Shown piece by piece: positions 18,888-27,599 of a stretch of DNA of 64,000 bases. The notes below the pieces were generated by a model. That model was not told where the DNA came from. It searched no databases and saw nothing but the letters and a program-made list of their open reading frames with translations. The DNA lies in the NCBI GenBank assembly GCA_008638415.1, contig VWVT01000005.1, forward strand, positions 357,737-421,736. Direction: 5' to 3'. The position numbers and the translations under genes are program-made. Positions within the stretch are counted from its first letter, which is position 1. Each line of letters starts with the position of its first letter. The DNA comes from Nocardiopsis sinuspersici. GTDB lineage: Bacteria > Actinomycetota > Actinomycetes > Streptosporangiales > Streptosporangiaceae.

Positions 18888-19196
18888 ATGTTCAACATCA
18901 GCGGAGGGGAGTTCGTCCTCCTCCTCCTGCTCGCGCTGCTGGTCTTCGGCCCCGAACAGCTTCCCAAGGCCGCCCAGCAGGTCGGCCGGGTGCTGCGCCA
19001 ACTGCGGACCATGGCCAACTCCGCCTCCAACGACATCAAGGAGGGGCTGGGCCCGGAGTTCAAGGACTTCGACGTGCAGGACCTCAACCCCAAGCGCTTC
19101 GTGCAGAAGCACTTCTGGGAGGACGAGGAGTCGGAGAAGAAGCCCGTGGCCAGGCTCAACGGCAAGCGTCCGCCCTTCGACGACGAGGCCACCTGA
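18888..19196 (+). CDS. tatB: Sec-independent protein translocase protein TatB
   Basis: The 102-residue protein has one N-terminal membrane helix (GGEFVLLLLLALLVFGPEQL), the FGP hinge, and an amphipathic helix (PKAAQQVGRVLRQLRTMANS). Then comes the ELGPEFKDF-like segment GLGPEFKDFDVQDLNPKRF, which is typical of actinobacterial TatB rather than TatA. It would work with TatC in exporting folded twin-arginine substrates. No tatA or tatC is adjacent. Start ATG 18888 lacks a strong ribosome-binding site. The call as TatB is firm. Confidence 0.92.
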   Translation: MFNISGGEFVLLLLLALLVFGPEQLPKAAQQVGRVLRQLRTMANSASNDIKEGLGPEFKDFDVQDLNPKRFVQKHFWEDEESEKKPVARLNGKRPPFDDEAT

Positions 19197-19242
19197 GCCC
19201 CTCCGTCCACGGCTTCCGCGCACGCGTCCGCCTCCGGGCCGC

Positions 19243-19260
19243 GCGTTCCCGCGGGAACGC
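19243..19260. terminator. Palindromic hairpin between tatB and a convergent gene
   Basis: GCGTTCCCG is followed directly by CGGGAACGC, a perfect 18-base palindrome 47 bases after the tatB stop. Its place between convergent genes suggests a bidirectional terminator. Confidence 0.5.
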
Positions 19261-19292
19261 CCTGACTCCCCGGCGCCCTCCGGCCACGCCGC

Positions 19293-19913
19293 TCAGCCCA
19301 TGAGCATGAGCACGAAGAGGCCGAATCCCAACAGGATCACCGAGCCCACGATGATCGTCGGGGAGCCGACCGTCAGCACCAGCCCCTCCACGGCCAGCGC
19401 ACCGCCGAAGGCCCCCACCAGCCAGGGCCAGCGCGGTCCCGGCTCCCAGCCGTGGCGCCGCTCCCGTCCGAGGGTGACCAGGAACGCGATCCCGGTGACC
19501 AGCCAGAACGCCAGGTGGGCGAGCGCACGGGTCTCCGGCTCGACGTAGTCGGCCATCCCGCCGACCACCATCACGTAGGTCAGCGTCCCCGTGAGCAGTC
19601 TCCAGTGCCCGCGTCCCCGGTGCGGCGGGATGACCTTGCGCCGGGCCGGCGTGGTGCGGCGGAAGCGCTCGGCCGCGACCGGCGGTTCGTCCTCCTCCAC
19701 CGGCTCGACCGTGGTCTCCGAGAGCGGCCGGGCGGGGGGTTCGGGCGGCGGTGGCTCGTATCCTCCGGCCGGGTCGGGCTCCGCCGGGGAGGGATGGGCG
19801 GGCTCCTCGGAGGGCTGGTATCCACCGGGGTGCCGGGGGGAGTCGGACACGGCTGGATCCGCCCCTTCACGGTCGCGCGGCCGGCCCTGGCAGGACCGGG
19901 GGTTGGTGTCCAT
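19293..19913 (-). CDS. Hypothetical Pro-rich membrane protein
   Basis: I do not recognise a named family. The 206-residue protein has a long N-terminal cytosolic part rich in Pro, Glu and Ser (about residues 1-100). A basic stretch and about four hydrophobic helices in the second half follow, from LLTGTLTYVMVVGGMA to ILLGFGLFVLMLMG. This resembles small actinobacterial integral membrane proteins with disordered heads. ATG 19913 is used; a GTG about 22 codons in is an alternative. Two hairpins and a 16-codon ORF lie upstream on the same strand, which may form a leader. Confidence 0.6.
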   Translation of the reverse strand: MDTNPRSCQGRPRDREGADPAVSDSPRHPGGYQPSEEPAHPSPAEPDPAGGYEPPPPEPPARPLSETTVEPVEEDEPPVAAERFRRTTPARRKVIPPHRGRGHWRLLTGTLTYVMVVGGMADYVEPETRALAHLAFWLVTGIAFLVTLGRERRHGWEPGPRWPWLVGAFGGALAVEGLVLTVGSPTIIVGSVILLGFGLFVLMLMG

Positions 19914-20007
19914 GTCCCTACCCGCTGTCGTCCGCGGTCAAATCCCCCCGCGCCGGGTTCCGCGGCCGGTCGGGGACGAGGGGGCCGGGGAGGCGTCGAA
20001 GGGGAAA

Positions 20008-20067
20008 GGGCCCGACCAGATCGGTGTGGACTGGTCAGGCCCGGTACCGAGGGCTCGTCGGAGCCCT
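20008..20067 (-). terminator. Tandem hairpins, possible attenuator
   Basis: Two stems lie just after a 16-codon ORF and before the membrane-protein gene. AGGGCTC-GTCG-GAGCCCT is at 20050-20067. GGGCCCGACCAG pairs with CTGGTCAGGCCC (one mismatch) at 20008-20042, and TTTCCCC follows on the minus strand. They may terminate the small transcript or act as an attenuator. Confidence 0.45.
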
Positions 20068-20079
20068 GCGGCAGGCTGG

Positions 20080-20130
20080 CTACAGCCAGGCCCACCCGCT
20101 GTCACGGGCGGTAATCGCGTGCGTGGTCAT
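20080..20130 (-). CDS. Candidate 16-aa leader or small peptide
   Basis: An ATG at 20130 encodes MTTHAITARDSGWAWL then TAG. AAAGGT lies about 7 bases upstream. Two hairpins follow at once, then the gene ending at 19293. The Trp-Ala-Trp end could be a regulatory leader with Trp codons, or the core of a very small modified peptide. No modifying enzyme is next to it. It is too short to be sure it is translated. Confidence 0.3.
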   Translation of the reverse strand: MTTHAITARDSGWAWL

Positions 20131-20926
20131 GGCATCTACCTTTCGTGTGGCTTCCAGCCCATCCCACGACAACGATGGCCTAGAACACTCTCTCCCCGCA
20201 AGCCCAGGAGCCAAATGTTCATCGTTTTATCGCGTGGCCGACGCCAAACTCGGGACGGCACGGGTAGATTACCTGGATTCCAGGATGTTTCCGCAGGTCA
20301 GAGGCACTCTGTTTACCGTTCATAGAACATGGCCTCCCCTTGGCCTGCCGAAAAGGGGCTCCTTGGCGACACAATCGCCAACGGCACCATAACCGAGAGC
20401 GATGGAACGCCTATTGTCCCGGAAGTGGAAATCGGGATATGCGCCCGGCGTCCCGAGAACGGCTCCCCGACACGTCGTGGCCCGACACCAGGCAGGATCC
20501 GTGGGAGAGATGTCTGAAACCTGCGGTATGCCCATCTTTGTGACACCATACTTCACCTGATGGTCAGTTACCCTCCGTAGTTCAAGGGCGGGCCGCGCAC
20601 TCTGGACGTCCATGCCCACGGGTCCGGACATCCTGTTTCGGTCACGTCCAAAAACGGATATATACCTTTCCTCTACCTCGCCGCTTCTCTCCGAGAGCAC
20701 CCTTCCCACTGCGTTCCCGTCGCAGCGTTCGCACCGTTTTCCACCGAGATGCCCGGGGTACCAGGAGGTAAGTTCGTTCGTTACCGCCGCAGTCGGCAGG
20801 AAGCCCGCCTAAAGTGGAAAGAGCCACCCCAAGGCGGCGCGCGCGGACGATGTCTCCGCCTGTCCCGGAAACGGGGACGTGGAGCCCCGGTCCCCTCTGG
20901 CCGTCATACGCATGGAAGGCACCCTC
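20131..20926. other. About 800-bp gap without a supported gene
   Basis: This stretch is clearly poorer in GC than its surroundings and has only weak short frames without coding bias. It must hold the promoter of the response-regulator gene at its right end. An AT-rich AAAACGGATATATACC segment near 20655 could be a promoter element. I see no tRNA, repeat or protein family. Confidence 0.4.
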
Positions 20927-21667
20927 GTGAGTCCGCACCCCCCGAGCCCCCTGGCCCTCACCCCGGACGTGGAGGACCATCCGCACGGAGACGACTCCCG
21001 CGCCCGCCCCATCCGCGTCATGGTCGTGGACGACCACGCCTTCTTCCGGCGCGGCCTGGTGTCCGTCCTGGACGAGGAGGAGGACATCAGCGTGGTCAGC
21101 GAGGCGGGCGACGGCGAGGAGGCGGTCCGGCTCGCCGCCGAACTGCGGCCCGACGTGGTGCTCATGGACGTGTGGATGCCGCACTCCAACGGCATCGACG
21201 CCTGCCCGCGCATCCGCGAGGCGGTCCCCCACACCAGGTTCGTCATGCTGACCATGAGCGACGAGGAGTCCGACCTCTTCGACGCCCTCAAGGCGGGCGC
21301 CACGGGCTACCTGCTCAAGGAGATCTCGGTGACCGAGCTTCCCCGCGCGGTGCGTGCCATCGCCGACGGCCAGTCCTTCATCAATCCGGCGATGGCGACC
21401 AAGCTCATCGGGGAGTTCGCCGAGCTGGCCAAGCAGGAGAGCACCCCGCCCAGCCGTCCGAGCATCCCCCAGCTGACCCGGCGCGAGACCGAGGTGCTCA
21501 AGCTGCTGGCCCGGTCCCTGAACAACCGCGAGATCGGCGAGCGGCTCTTCATCACCGAGAACACCGTCAAGAACCACGTGCGCAAGATCCTGGAGAAGCT
21601 CCAGGTGCACTCGCGCACCGAGGCCGCCATCTACGCCGTCCGGGCCGAGTACGTCTCCGGCCACTGA
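20927..21667 (+). CDS. NarL/FixJ-family response regulator
   Basis: The product (246 aa from GTG 20927, with GGAAGG 7 bases upstream) is a two-component regulator. The receiver domain begins IRVMVVDDHAFFRRGL with the acidic pair DD, has the phospho-acceptor Asp in DVVLMDVWMP and the conserved Lys in YLLKEISV. A LuxR-type helix-turn-helix follows: LTRRETEVLKLLARSLNNRE and ENTVKNHVRKILEKL. ATG 20912 and ATG 20879 are alternative longer starts. No histidine kinase is adjacent, so the partner is unknown; orphan regulators of this type are common in actinomycetes. Confidence 0.9.
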   Translation: MSPHPPSPLALTPDVEDHPHGDDSRARPIRVMVVDDHAFFRRGLVSVLDEEEDISVVSEAGDGEEAVRLAAELRPDVVLMDVWMPHSNGIDACPRIREAVPHTRFVMLTMSDEESDLFDALKAGATGYLLKEISVTELPRAVRAIADGQSFINPAMATKLIGEFAELAKQESTPPSRPSIPQLTRRETEVLKLLARSLNNREIGERLFITENTVKNHVRKILEKLQVHSRTEAAIYAVRAEYVSGH

Positions 21668-21713
21668 CCCGGTGTCCGGGAGGGCGCGGGAGGAACGCGC
21701 CGGGCGGAGCGCG

Positions 21714-22325
21714 TCAGTCCCCGCGGGGGGAGCCCGGCGTCCTCGGGCCGAAGAGCAGCCCGGCGCTGCGGCGGGTGATGGCGAGCAGGTCGGTGTCCTG
21801 GAACAGGCTCCGCAGGCCGGATCCGTCGAGGTTCCCCGTGAGGGCGAGCGTGGCGACGCCGTGCACGACCGACCACCCGGCGACCAGTGCGGCGGCCGCG
21901 TCCTCGACCTCGCCCCGGTCGGTCAGGGAGTCCACCCCGGTGCGGAGCTCGTCGAAGGCGGCCTTCCTCGCGGCGTTCAGCTCCTCGTCGTCCGTGCCCA
22001 GCAGGCTGGGGGTGAACATCACGTCGAAGTGCGCCGGACGGTCGGTGGCGAAGCGCACGTACTCCACGCCCGCGTCCAGGAAGTCGCCGCCCGCCTCGCG
22101 GTTGGCCCGCAGCCGGTCGGCCAGCTCGCGGAAGCCCTCGGTGGCCAGGGCGTTGAGCACGCCCTCCCGGCTGCCGAAGTGGTGCCGGGGAGCGGTGTGG
22201 CTGACCCCGAGCTCGACCGCCAGAGAGCGCAGGCTGAAGGAGTGGGGCCCCTCCCTGCCGATGACCTCCGCCGCCTTCTCCAGAACGGCGGCCCTGAGGT
22301 TTCCATGGTGGTATCCGTCTGCCAT
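21714..22325 (-). CDS. TetR-family transcriptional regulator
   Basis: The 203-residue protein has an N-terminal helix-turn-helix of TetR type: NLRAAVLEKAAEVIGREGPH and then FSLRSLAVELGVSHTAPRHH. The C-terminal part fits the WHG-type/TetR_C ligand domain, with VVHGVATLALTG. The ligand cannot be read from sequence. It is convergent with the response regulator and has no obvious target gene next to it. ATG 22325 is preferred since it precedes the DNA-binding domain by six residues; further upstream Mets add unrelated sequence. Confidence 0.88.
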   Translation of the reverse strand: MADGYHHGNLRAAVLEKAAEVIGREGPHSFSLRSLAVELGVSHTAPRHHFGSREGVLNALATEGFRELADRLRANREAGGDFLDAGVEYVRFATDRPAHFDVMFTPSLLGTDDEELNAARKAAFDELRTGVDSLTDRGEVEDAAAALVAGWSVVHGVATLALTGNLDGSGLRSLFQDTDLLAITRRSAGLLFGPRTPGSPRGD

Positions 22326-22613
22326 GCCCCGAACCATACGGCGCGAAGCCGCCGTCGCGGAGGTCGGGAGGCGCGGCGCCGTCACGGGAGCGGAGAGGGC
22401 CTTCGTCCCGGGACCGGAGGAGGCCCGGAGAGTACGCTGGAGGAGTACCGGCCGCCCCGCGACAGGGGATAGCCGCTTCGCCGGTGACACTCGGGGCTCC
22501 GGTCCGGAAACGACCGCCCGCCGCAGGGAACAGCAGCACCCCCGGCCGGAGCCCCTTCGCCCGTCCGCGGCGCGGTGGGCCCGGGAGGGACCACGGAGCC
22601 GGGGAAAGACGAA

Positions 22614-22662
22614 GGGGAGACGATCACGAGATCCTCTGTGAAGATCTCCCGATCGTCTCCCC
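22614..22662 (-). terminator. Long two-part hairpin downstream of tRNA-Ala
   Basis: GGGGAGACGATC pairs perfectly with GATCGTCTCCCC. Inside a 2x2 internal loop, GAGATC pairs with GATCTC around a 9-base loop. It lies 53 bases after the 3' end of tRNA-Ala on the minus strand, fitting its terminator. Confidence 0.65.
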
Positions 22663-22715
22663 TGCGCAGGGTCTCACCCTGTGTCGACGGCCCCGAGGGA
22701 CCGTCTGACCTTCGG

Positions 22716-22789
22716 TGGAGCTATGGGGATTTGAACCCCAGACCCCCTCGATGCGAACGAGGTGCGCTACCGGACTGCGCCATAGCCCC
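22716..22789 (-). tRNA. tRNA-Ala (anticodon CGC)
   Basis: A full cloverleaf reads from GGGGCTA (acceptor) through the D arm (GGCGCAGTCCGGTAGCGC). The anticodon arm is CCTCG-TTCGCAT-CGAGG with CGC, and the T arm is CTGGGGTTCAAATCCCCAT. TAGCTCC plus discriminator A ends it. CCA is not encoded in full (ACC follows). Confidence 0.95.
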
Positions 22790-22858
22790 TGAAGACGTGA
22801 ACCAGACTAGCAGGAAACCCGGGGTGGTCCGAACACGGTTCCCACCCCGGGCGAAAGG

Positions 22859-23494
22859 TCAGTCCCCGGCCGCCCTGAGCCGTGCGTCCGCGTACTGGTC
22901 GTACACCTGGCTGCGCCGTTCCCTGAGGGCGATCACCTTGGCCTCCCGCTCGGCGTCGCGCCTGCGCTCCTCCTCGGCCCGGCGGGCGCGCAGGAGCTCG
23001 CGGCGGCGGGCCCGCAGGAGCGCCTGCCTGCGCTCGGCGTCGGCCTTGGCCGCCTCACGGAGCAGGACCATGTGGCCGGCGAGCAGCAGCACCGGCGGGA
23101 GGGTCACCCACCAGGGCCCCAGGCCGAAGGCGACGGCCACGGCCGTGGCGACGTTCACCAGGACCAGCCCGCTGGTACGGCGGCGGCGGCGCGCGATGAC
23201 GCGGGCGCGCGACCCGGCCGCGACCCGGTGCCGCACCGGGCGCGGCGCTTCCTCGCGGGCCTCGGGCCCGTCCACGGGGTCGGTGCCGTGCTCGCCGCGG
23301 CGGAGGACCCGGGTCTCGGTGGCGTCCGGGTCGTCCCCGCCGTCCACACGCTCCTCGGGGCCGTCCTCGAAATCCTCGTCCTCACGGCGCTGGTCCTCGG
23401 GGACGACGTCCACGGAGTCCTTGCGCAACAGCATCGGCACGAGGACTATGAGCCACACCACCACAATGGCCAGGTACAGAGGAGAGCTGCTCAT
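22859..23494 (-). CDS. glpR: GlpR/SepX-like membrane protein, partner of the gephyrin-like Glp
   Basis: The 211-residue protein has one N-terminal membrane helix (YLAIVVVWLIVLVPMLLRK), an acidic linker, then an Arg-rich segment, two helices (LVLVNVATAVAVAFGLG and WVTLPPVLLLAGHMVLL) and a highly charged coiled-coil tail. This topology and its place in the galU-glp-moaC-mog-rimJ block match the membrane receptor of Glp (GlpR in Corynebacterium, SepX in Streptomyces), which links septum formation to the MoeA-like Glp. The name is given from gene order and topology. ATG 23494 follows GAGGAGG; a GTG one codon earlier is possible. Confidence 0.78.
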   Translation of the reverse strand: MSSSPLYLAIVVVWLIVLVPMLLRKDSVDVVPEDQRREDEDFEDGPEERVDGGDDPDATETRVLRRGEHGTDPVDGPEAREEAPRPVRHRVAAGSRARVIARRRRRTSGLVLVNVATAVAVAFGLGPWWVTLPPVLLLAGHMVLLREAAKADAERRQALLRARRRELLRARRAEEERRRDAEREAKVIALRERRSQVYDQYADARLRAAGD

Positions 23495-23888
23495 CACCCC
23501 TCCTCACGATGACGGCCACTGGACGTTGATCGACACTTCGTCGACACCGCGCCGCGTGCGACTCCCGGGGGAGACGTCGCCCCCTCCGGGACATCGTTCC
23601 TGATCCTCCCCGGTTCCGGGGCGATTCCCGAGTGCCATATCCACGCGTTGCCCGCATCGTCAATGCGTCTGTGTTCCGCACGGTACGACCCCGTGTCCAT
23701 AAATGCGCCACATTCCGACCGGAGTGTCGCAAGATTGTGGACCTTCAGTTTCGGTCGCCCCGCCCTTGGATACGAAATCGCAGGTCAAACATCGACTGCG
23801 GAGCGCAGCACCAATTCAACGCAAAGTAATGAATCAATGTCGCTAAAGTGAGGTTTAGGTTCCGGATGCATCCGTGATGGTGTCACGT
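23495..23888. other. Intergenic region upstream of glpR
   Basis: No gene is seen. The region is AT-richer than the flanks. It contains a short perfect stem CCCCGG-TT-CCGGGG (23608-23621) and should carry the glpR promoter on the minus strand. The rimJ-like gene ends at its right edge. Confidence 0.4.
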
Positions 23889-24608
23889 TCAGTTCGACCC
23901 CGGGTGCGGACTCGCCGGGTCACGTGGATCCCGGCCACCGTTCGGGCCTTGTGGCCCCAAAGCGGAACCAGGGCCGGAACCGGGCTCGGCGGACGGCCCG
24001 GAGGGGTCTCCGTGGCGCCACCGGTACAGCAGCCCCTGGGGGACCTCCTCAGCGGTGACCGCGTAGCAGATGTGGTCGCGCCAGGCCCCGTCGATGTGCA
24101 GTTGGCGCCTGCGCACCCCCTCGTCCCGAAAGCCCAGTTTGGTGACCACCCGCCTGCTCGCCCGGTTCTCGGGCCGGATGTTGGCCTCGATCCGGTGGAG
24201 TCCGACACGGAAGAAGGAGTGGTCGACGGCCAGCGCGACCGCCGTCGGGGTGATGCCGTGCCCGGCGTAGGCGCTGTCGATCCAGTACCCCACCTGCGCC
24301 GACCTCGCCGATCCCCACACGATGGCGCCCACCGTGAGCTGTCCGACGAACCGGTCGCCGTAGGTGACCGCCCAGGGCATGGACAGGCCCTGCCTGGCCT
24401 CCCTGCGGACGGCCTGGAGCATCGAGACGTAGGGGGTGAGCCCGGTGGTGCGCAGCGGCATCTCGGGATAGGTCGGCTCCCACGGACGCAGCCACTCCTC
24501 GTTGCGCGCGCGGATCTCCCGCAGCGCGGCGGCGTCGCGCAGCCGCAGGGGTCGAAGCGCGACCGGCCCCTCCTGGAGGGTGACGGGCCACCCTTGTCTG
24601 CGATTCAC
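23889..24608 (-). CDS. RimJ/RimL-type GNAT N-acetyltransferase
   Basis: The 239-residue protein is a GNAT acetyltransferase of the ribosomal-protein-Ser/Ala (RimJ) type. Seen are the N-terminal VALRPLRLRDAAALREIRAR, the acetyl-CoA pyrophosphate loop region SAQVGYWIDSAYAGHGITPT, and the C-terminal HRIEANIRPENRASRRVVTK and LGFRDEG. A Gly/Pro-rich tail of about 40 residues is added. GTG 24608 follows GAAGGG and is preferred to ATG 24644. It stands in the conserved galU-glp-moaC-mog-rimJ-glpR order. The substrate is inferred only from family. Confidence 0.88.
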   Translation of the reverse strand: MNRRQGWPVTLQEGPVALRPLRLRDAAALREIRARNEEWLRPWEPTYPEMPLRTTGLTPYVSMLQAVRREARQGLSMPWAVTYGDRFVGQLTVGAIVWGSARSAQVGYWIDSAYAGHGITPTAVALAVDHSFFRVGLHRIEANIRPENRASRRVVTKLGFRDEGVRRRQLHIDGAWRDHICYAVTAEEVPQGLLYRWRHGDPSGPSAEPGSGPGSALGPQGPNGGRDPRDPASPHPGSN

Positions 24609-24858
24609 GACCGTCCCTTCGACGCCCTCGGCACCGTAGCCCACCGGTACGACACCGGATGCGGAGGCGCCGGTTCCCCGTCCCCGGTGACGGTCTCCAG
24701 TATTCCACTCCCCGGGTGTGGCGTGTCGCTCATCACTCCGACGGAGCAGGAATCGGATGATTCCTAACTCTAGTACTTGCGTACCGAAAACCCACTGCAG
24801 ACCAAAGAATTGTCAACGGACGGAATGCCCGAGATGTGATTACGGTCATTGTTCGGTG

Positions 24859-25377
24859 TCATTCGGAGTGGGCATGATCACCGCCACGCAGTTGGTCCAC
24901 CGCGTGTGCGAACACCGGGGCCAGCACGTCCATCCCGTCGGCGGCACCGCCCCTGGAGCCGGGCAGGTTCACCACGAGCATCCGGTGGCCGCCGCGCTCG
25001 GCGACCCCGGCCAGGCCCCGCGACAGGATCGCCGTGGGCACGCCCTTGTCCCGCCCCGCGGCCCGCAGCGCCTCGGCGATCCCGGGGATCTCGTAGGACA
25101 GCAGCGGACGCGTCGCCTCGGGCGTGTGGTCGTGCGGGGTCAGGCCGGTCCCGCCGGTGGTGACGACGGCGTCGAGCCGCTCGTCCAGGGCGCGGACGAG
25201 CGCCTCCGCCACCGGCGCGCCGTCGGGCACCACCCAGGGGCCCACGACCACGCAGCCGAGCTCACGCAGGCGCTCGGCGACCACCGGACCCGAGCGGTCC
25301 GGGTAGACGCCCGCCGCCGCCCGGTTGGACGCCGTCACGACCGCGACGCGGGGCACACGGCCCCCGGACTCACTCAC
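24859..25377 (-). CDS. mog: MogA/MoaB-family molybdopterin adenylyltransferase
   Basis: The 172-residue protein has the MoCF-binding fold that adenylates molybdopterin before metal insertion. It opens PRVAVVTASNRAAAGVY and carries the TTGGTGLTPHDHTPEATR motif that binds the substrate. VNLPGSRGG is near the end. It overlaps the end of moaC by 8 bases, implying coupled translation. A formate dehydrogenase elsewhere in the window would need this cofactor. Start ATG 25377 fits the family length. Confidence 0.93.
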   Translation of the reverse strand: MSESGGRVPRVAVVTASNRAAAGVYPDRSGPVVAERLRELGCVVVGPWVVPDGAPVAEALVRALDERLDAVVTTGGTGLTPHDHTPEATRPLLSYEIPGIAEALRAAGRDKGVPTAILSRGLAGVAERGGHRMLVVNLPGSRGGAADGMDVLAPVFAHAVDQLRGGDHAHSE

Positions 25378-25879
25378 CGCGCCTCCAGTCGCCCTTCTTG
25401 CCGCCGGTCTTCTCCTCGACCCGCACCCGCGTGACCTCGGCCTCGGGGTCGATCGCCTTGACCATGTCGACCAGGCCGAGGGCGGCGGTCATGACGCAGG
25501 TGAGCGCCTCCATCTCCACCCCGGTGCGGTCGGCGGTGCGCACCGTGGCGCTGATCCGCACGCCCTCGTCCACGACGGCGAGGTCCACGTCGACGCCGTG
25601 CACGGCGATGGGGTGGCACAGCGGCACGAGGTCGGGTGTGCGCTTGGCTCCCTGGATTCCCGCGATCCGGGCGACGGCCAGGGCGTCGCCCTTGGGCACC
25701 TCTCCCCCGCGCAGCGCGGTGACGGCCTCCGGGCTGAGCAGCACCCGGCCGGTGGCGGTGGCGGTGCGCGCGCTCACCCGCTTCTCCGAGACGTCGACCA
25801 TGCGCGCGGCGCCGGATCGGTCCAGGTGGGTGAACCCGGAGGGGTGGTCGGCCCCCTCCGGACGTGGGGTGTCGGTCAT
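25370..25879 (-). CDS. moaC: Cyclic pyranopterin monophosphate synthase
   Basis: The 169-residue product works with MoaA to make cyclic pyranopterin monophosphate from GTP, the first stage of molybdenum cofactor synthesis. It has the family opening FTHLDRSGAARMVDVSEK, LVPLCHPIAVHGVDVD with the catalytic-site HP, and VEMEALTCVMTAALGLVDMVK. ATG 25879 is chosen over upstream ATGs that add a non-conserved Arg/Pro leader. The next gene, mog, overlaps its 3' end. moaA is not in the window. Confidence 0.95.
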   Translation of the reverse strand: MTDTPRPEGADHPSGFTHLDRSGAARMVDVSEKRVSARTATATGRVLLSPEAVTALRGGEVPKGDALAVARIAGIQGAKRTPDLVPLCHPIAVHGVDVDLAVVDEGVRISATVRTADRTGVEMEALTCVMTAALGLVDMVKAIDPEAEVTRVRVEEKTGGKKGDWRRGE

Positions 25880-26207
25880 CGGCCTGCCAACTCTCCGCTC
25901 GAACACAGGGCGCGGCCGGGCCGGCCGCGCCATCACGACCGTACGACACGCCGGGGGCGCTCCGCCCGGCGACGGGGCGGTGGCGGCGGCGCGGAGGGAA
26001 CGCCGCGGACGGAGGCCGCCGTTGTGGGCGGTGACGGACGCCGGCGGGGCGAGGCCGCGGCCGGAGGCCTTCGGCCGACGGGTGGTGGGCGGGAAGGGTC
26101 CACGAACACACCGGTGAGCGGGCTAGCCGGAAATGTTGCCGGTGTGACGCGTGGGACGGGCCGCACACCGTTCCGGTCACAGGCAAGGGGTGTCCGCCGA
26201 GCGTGCC
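25880..26207. other. Spacer between glp and moaC with a hairpin
   Basis: No gene is supported in these 328 bases. CGGTGTG (26140-26146) and CACACCG (26164-26170) form a stem shortly after the glp stop on the minus strand. It may terminate or attenuate the glp transcript ahead of moaC. No molybdenum-cofactor riboswitch consensus is recognised. Confidence 0.35.
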
Positions 26208-27440
26208 CTAGGCGGGCTCGGGCAGGCGCAGCACCTGCACGGAGGCGCCCGCGGCCAGCTCGGTGACCTCCTCGGGCACCACCACGAACGCGTTGGCGCC
26301 GGCCAGCGCGGACAGCTGGTGCGAGCCCTGGTGGAGTGCCGGGGCCACCGTGGCGCCGGCGCTCGGGCCGTGCGGGGACTCCTCCAGCACCCCGCGCAGG
26401 AAGGAGCGACGCCCCTCGGGGGAGGTGACCGGCGCGGTCAGGACGGCCCGCGTGCTCGGCAGCGGGTCGGGGGCGAGCCCGCGCAGCCTGCGCAGTGCGG
26501 GGCGCACGAAGATCTGGAAGGACACGAAGGCGCTCACCGGGTTTCCGGGCAGCGTGACGATCGGGGTCCGGTCCGGTCCGACCGTCCCGAAACCCTGGGG
26601 CTTGCCGGGCTGCATCGCCACCTGGGTGAACTCCACGGTGCCCTGGCGGGTGAGCACCTCCTTGACCACGTCGTAGGCGCCCATGCTCACCCCGCCGGTG
26701 GTGACGACGATGTCGGCGCGCACCAGCAGGCCCTCCAGGGTGTCGAGCACCGTCTCGGGGTCGTCGCCGACGAAACCGTGGCGGTGGACCTCGCACCCGA
26801 CGTCGCGGGCGGCGGCCGCGATCATGAAGCTGTTGGACTCCCAGATCTGGCCGGGACCGAGCGGGCGCCCGGGCTCGACCAGCTCCTCACCGGTGGAGAG
26901 CACCATCACGCGGGGGCGCGGGTACACGGGCACGGAGCGGCGTCCGACGGCCGCCAGGACGCCCATCTCCCCCGGACCGATCCGCGCGCCGGGCCGCAGC
27001 ACGGTGGTCCCCTCGGTGACGTCGTCACCGGCGCGGCGCACGGCGTTGCCCACCTTGACCGGTCGGTCGACGGTCACCCTGGCGGTACCGCCGTCGGTCC
27101 ACTCGACCGGGACCACCGCGTCCGCCCCGGAGGGCATGGGCGCGCCGGTCATGATGCGCGCGCACATGCCGGGCAGGACCGCGGTCGGGGAGGGGTCCCC
27201 CGCCGGGATGTCGGCGACCACCGGAAGCCGTACCGGGGTGTCGGGGGCGGCCGACGACAGGTCGGCGGCGTGCACGGCGTACCCGTCCATGGACGAGTTG
27301 TCGAAGCCCGGCAGGGACACGGGCGAGACCACGGCCTCGGCCAGCACGGTGCCGTGCGCCTGGAGCAGGTCCAGTTCGGTCGGCTCGGGATCGTTGATCA
27401 GGGCCAGGACATCGGCGACGTGCTGCTCGACGCTCTTCAC
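26208..27440 (-). CDS. glp: Gephyrin-like molybdotransferase Glp (MoeA family)
   Basis: The 410-residue protein is a MoeA-type enzyme that inserts molybdate into adenylated molybdopterin. It shows PGFDNSSMDGYAVHAADL (the DGYA loop), IMTGAPMPSGADAVVP, the MPT-binding TTGGVSMGAYDVVKEVL, and TLPGNPVSAFVSFQIFV. In actinobacteria the copy beside galU and glpR/sepX is Glp, which in Corynebacterium has a second role binding FtsZ and the receptor GlpR. The gene order here supports that assignment. A second, more diverged MoeA homologue lies in the formate dehydrogenase locus. Confidence 0.9.
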   Translation of the reverse strand: MKSVEQHVADVLALINDPEPTELDLLQAHGTVLAEAVVSPVSLPGFDNSSMDGYAVHAADLSSAAPDTPVRLPVVADIPAGDPSPTAVLPGMCARIMTGAPMPSGADAVVPVEWTDGGTARVTVDRPVKVGNAVRRAGDDVTEGTTVLRPGARIGPGEMGVLAAVGRRSVPVYPRPRVMVLSTGEELVEPGRPLGPGQIWESNSFMIAAAARDVGCEVHRHGFVGDDPETVLDTLEGLLVRADIVVTTGGVSMGAYDVVKEVLTRQGTVEFTQVAMQPGKPQGFGTVGPDRTPIVTLPGNPVSAFVSFQIFVRPALRRLRGLAPDPLPSTRAVLTAPVTSPEGRRSFLRGVLEESPHGPSAGATVAPALHQGSHQLSALAGANAFVVVPEEVTELAAGASVQVLRLPEPA

Positions 27441-27599
27441 GGGGTTCCTTCCGGTTCGCGGTTCCTGTGGTGAGGCGTCCTCCGCTTCTCGGGAGGCGTC
27501 TCACGGCCCATTCTCACCGCGTCCGGCCCATCGCGTGGCGGACCCGGTCCGCCGGGCCGCCGTCGTTTCCCGGCCGGAGCGGTCGGGACGGGGAGCCCG

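Noticed and set aside
20320-20709. 129-codon minus-strand frame in the gap before the response regulator
   Set aside because: No coding bias at third positions, no recognisable family and no convincing ribosome-binding site.
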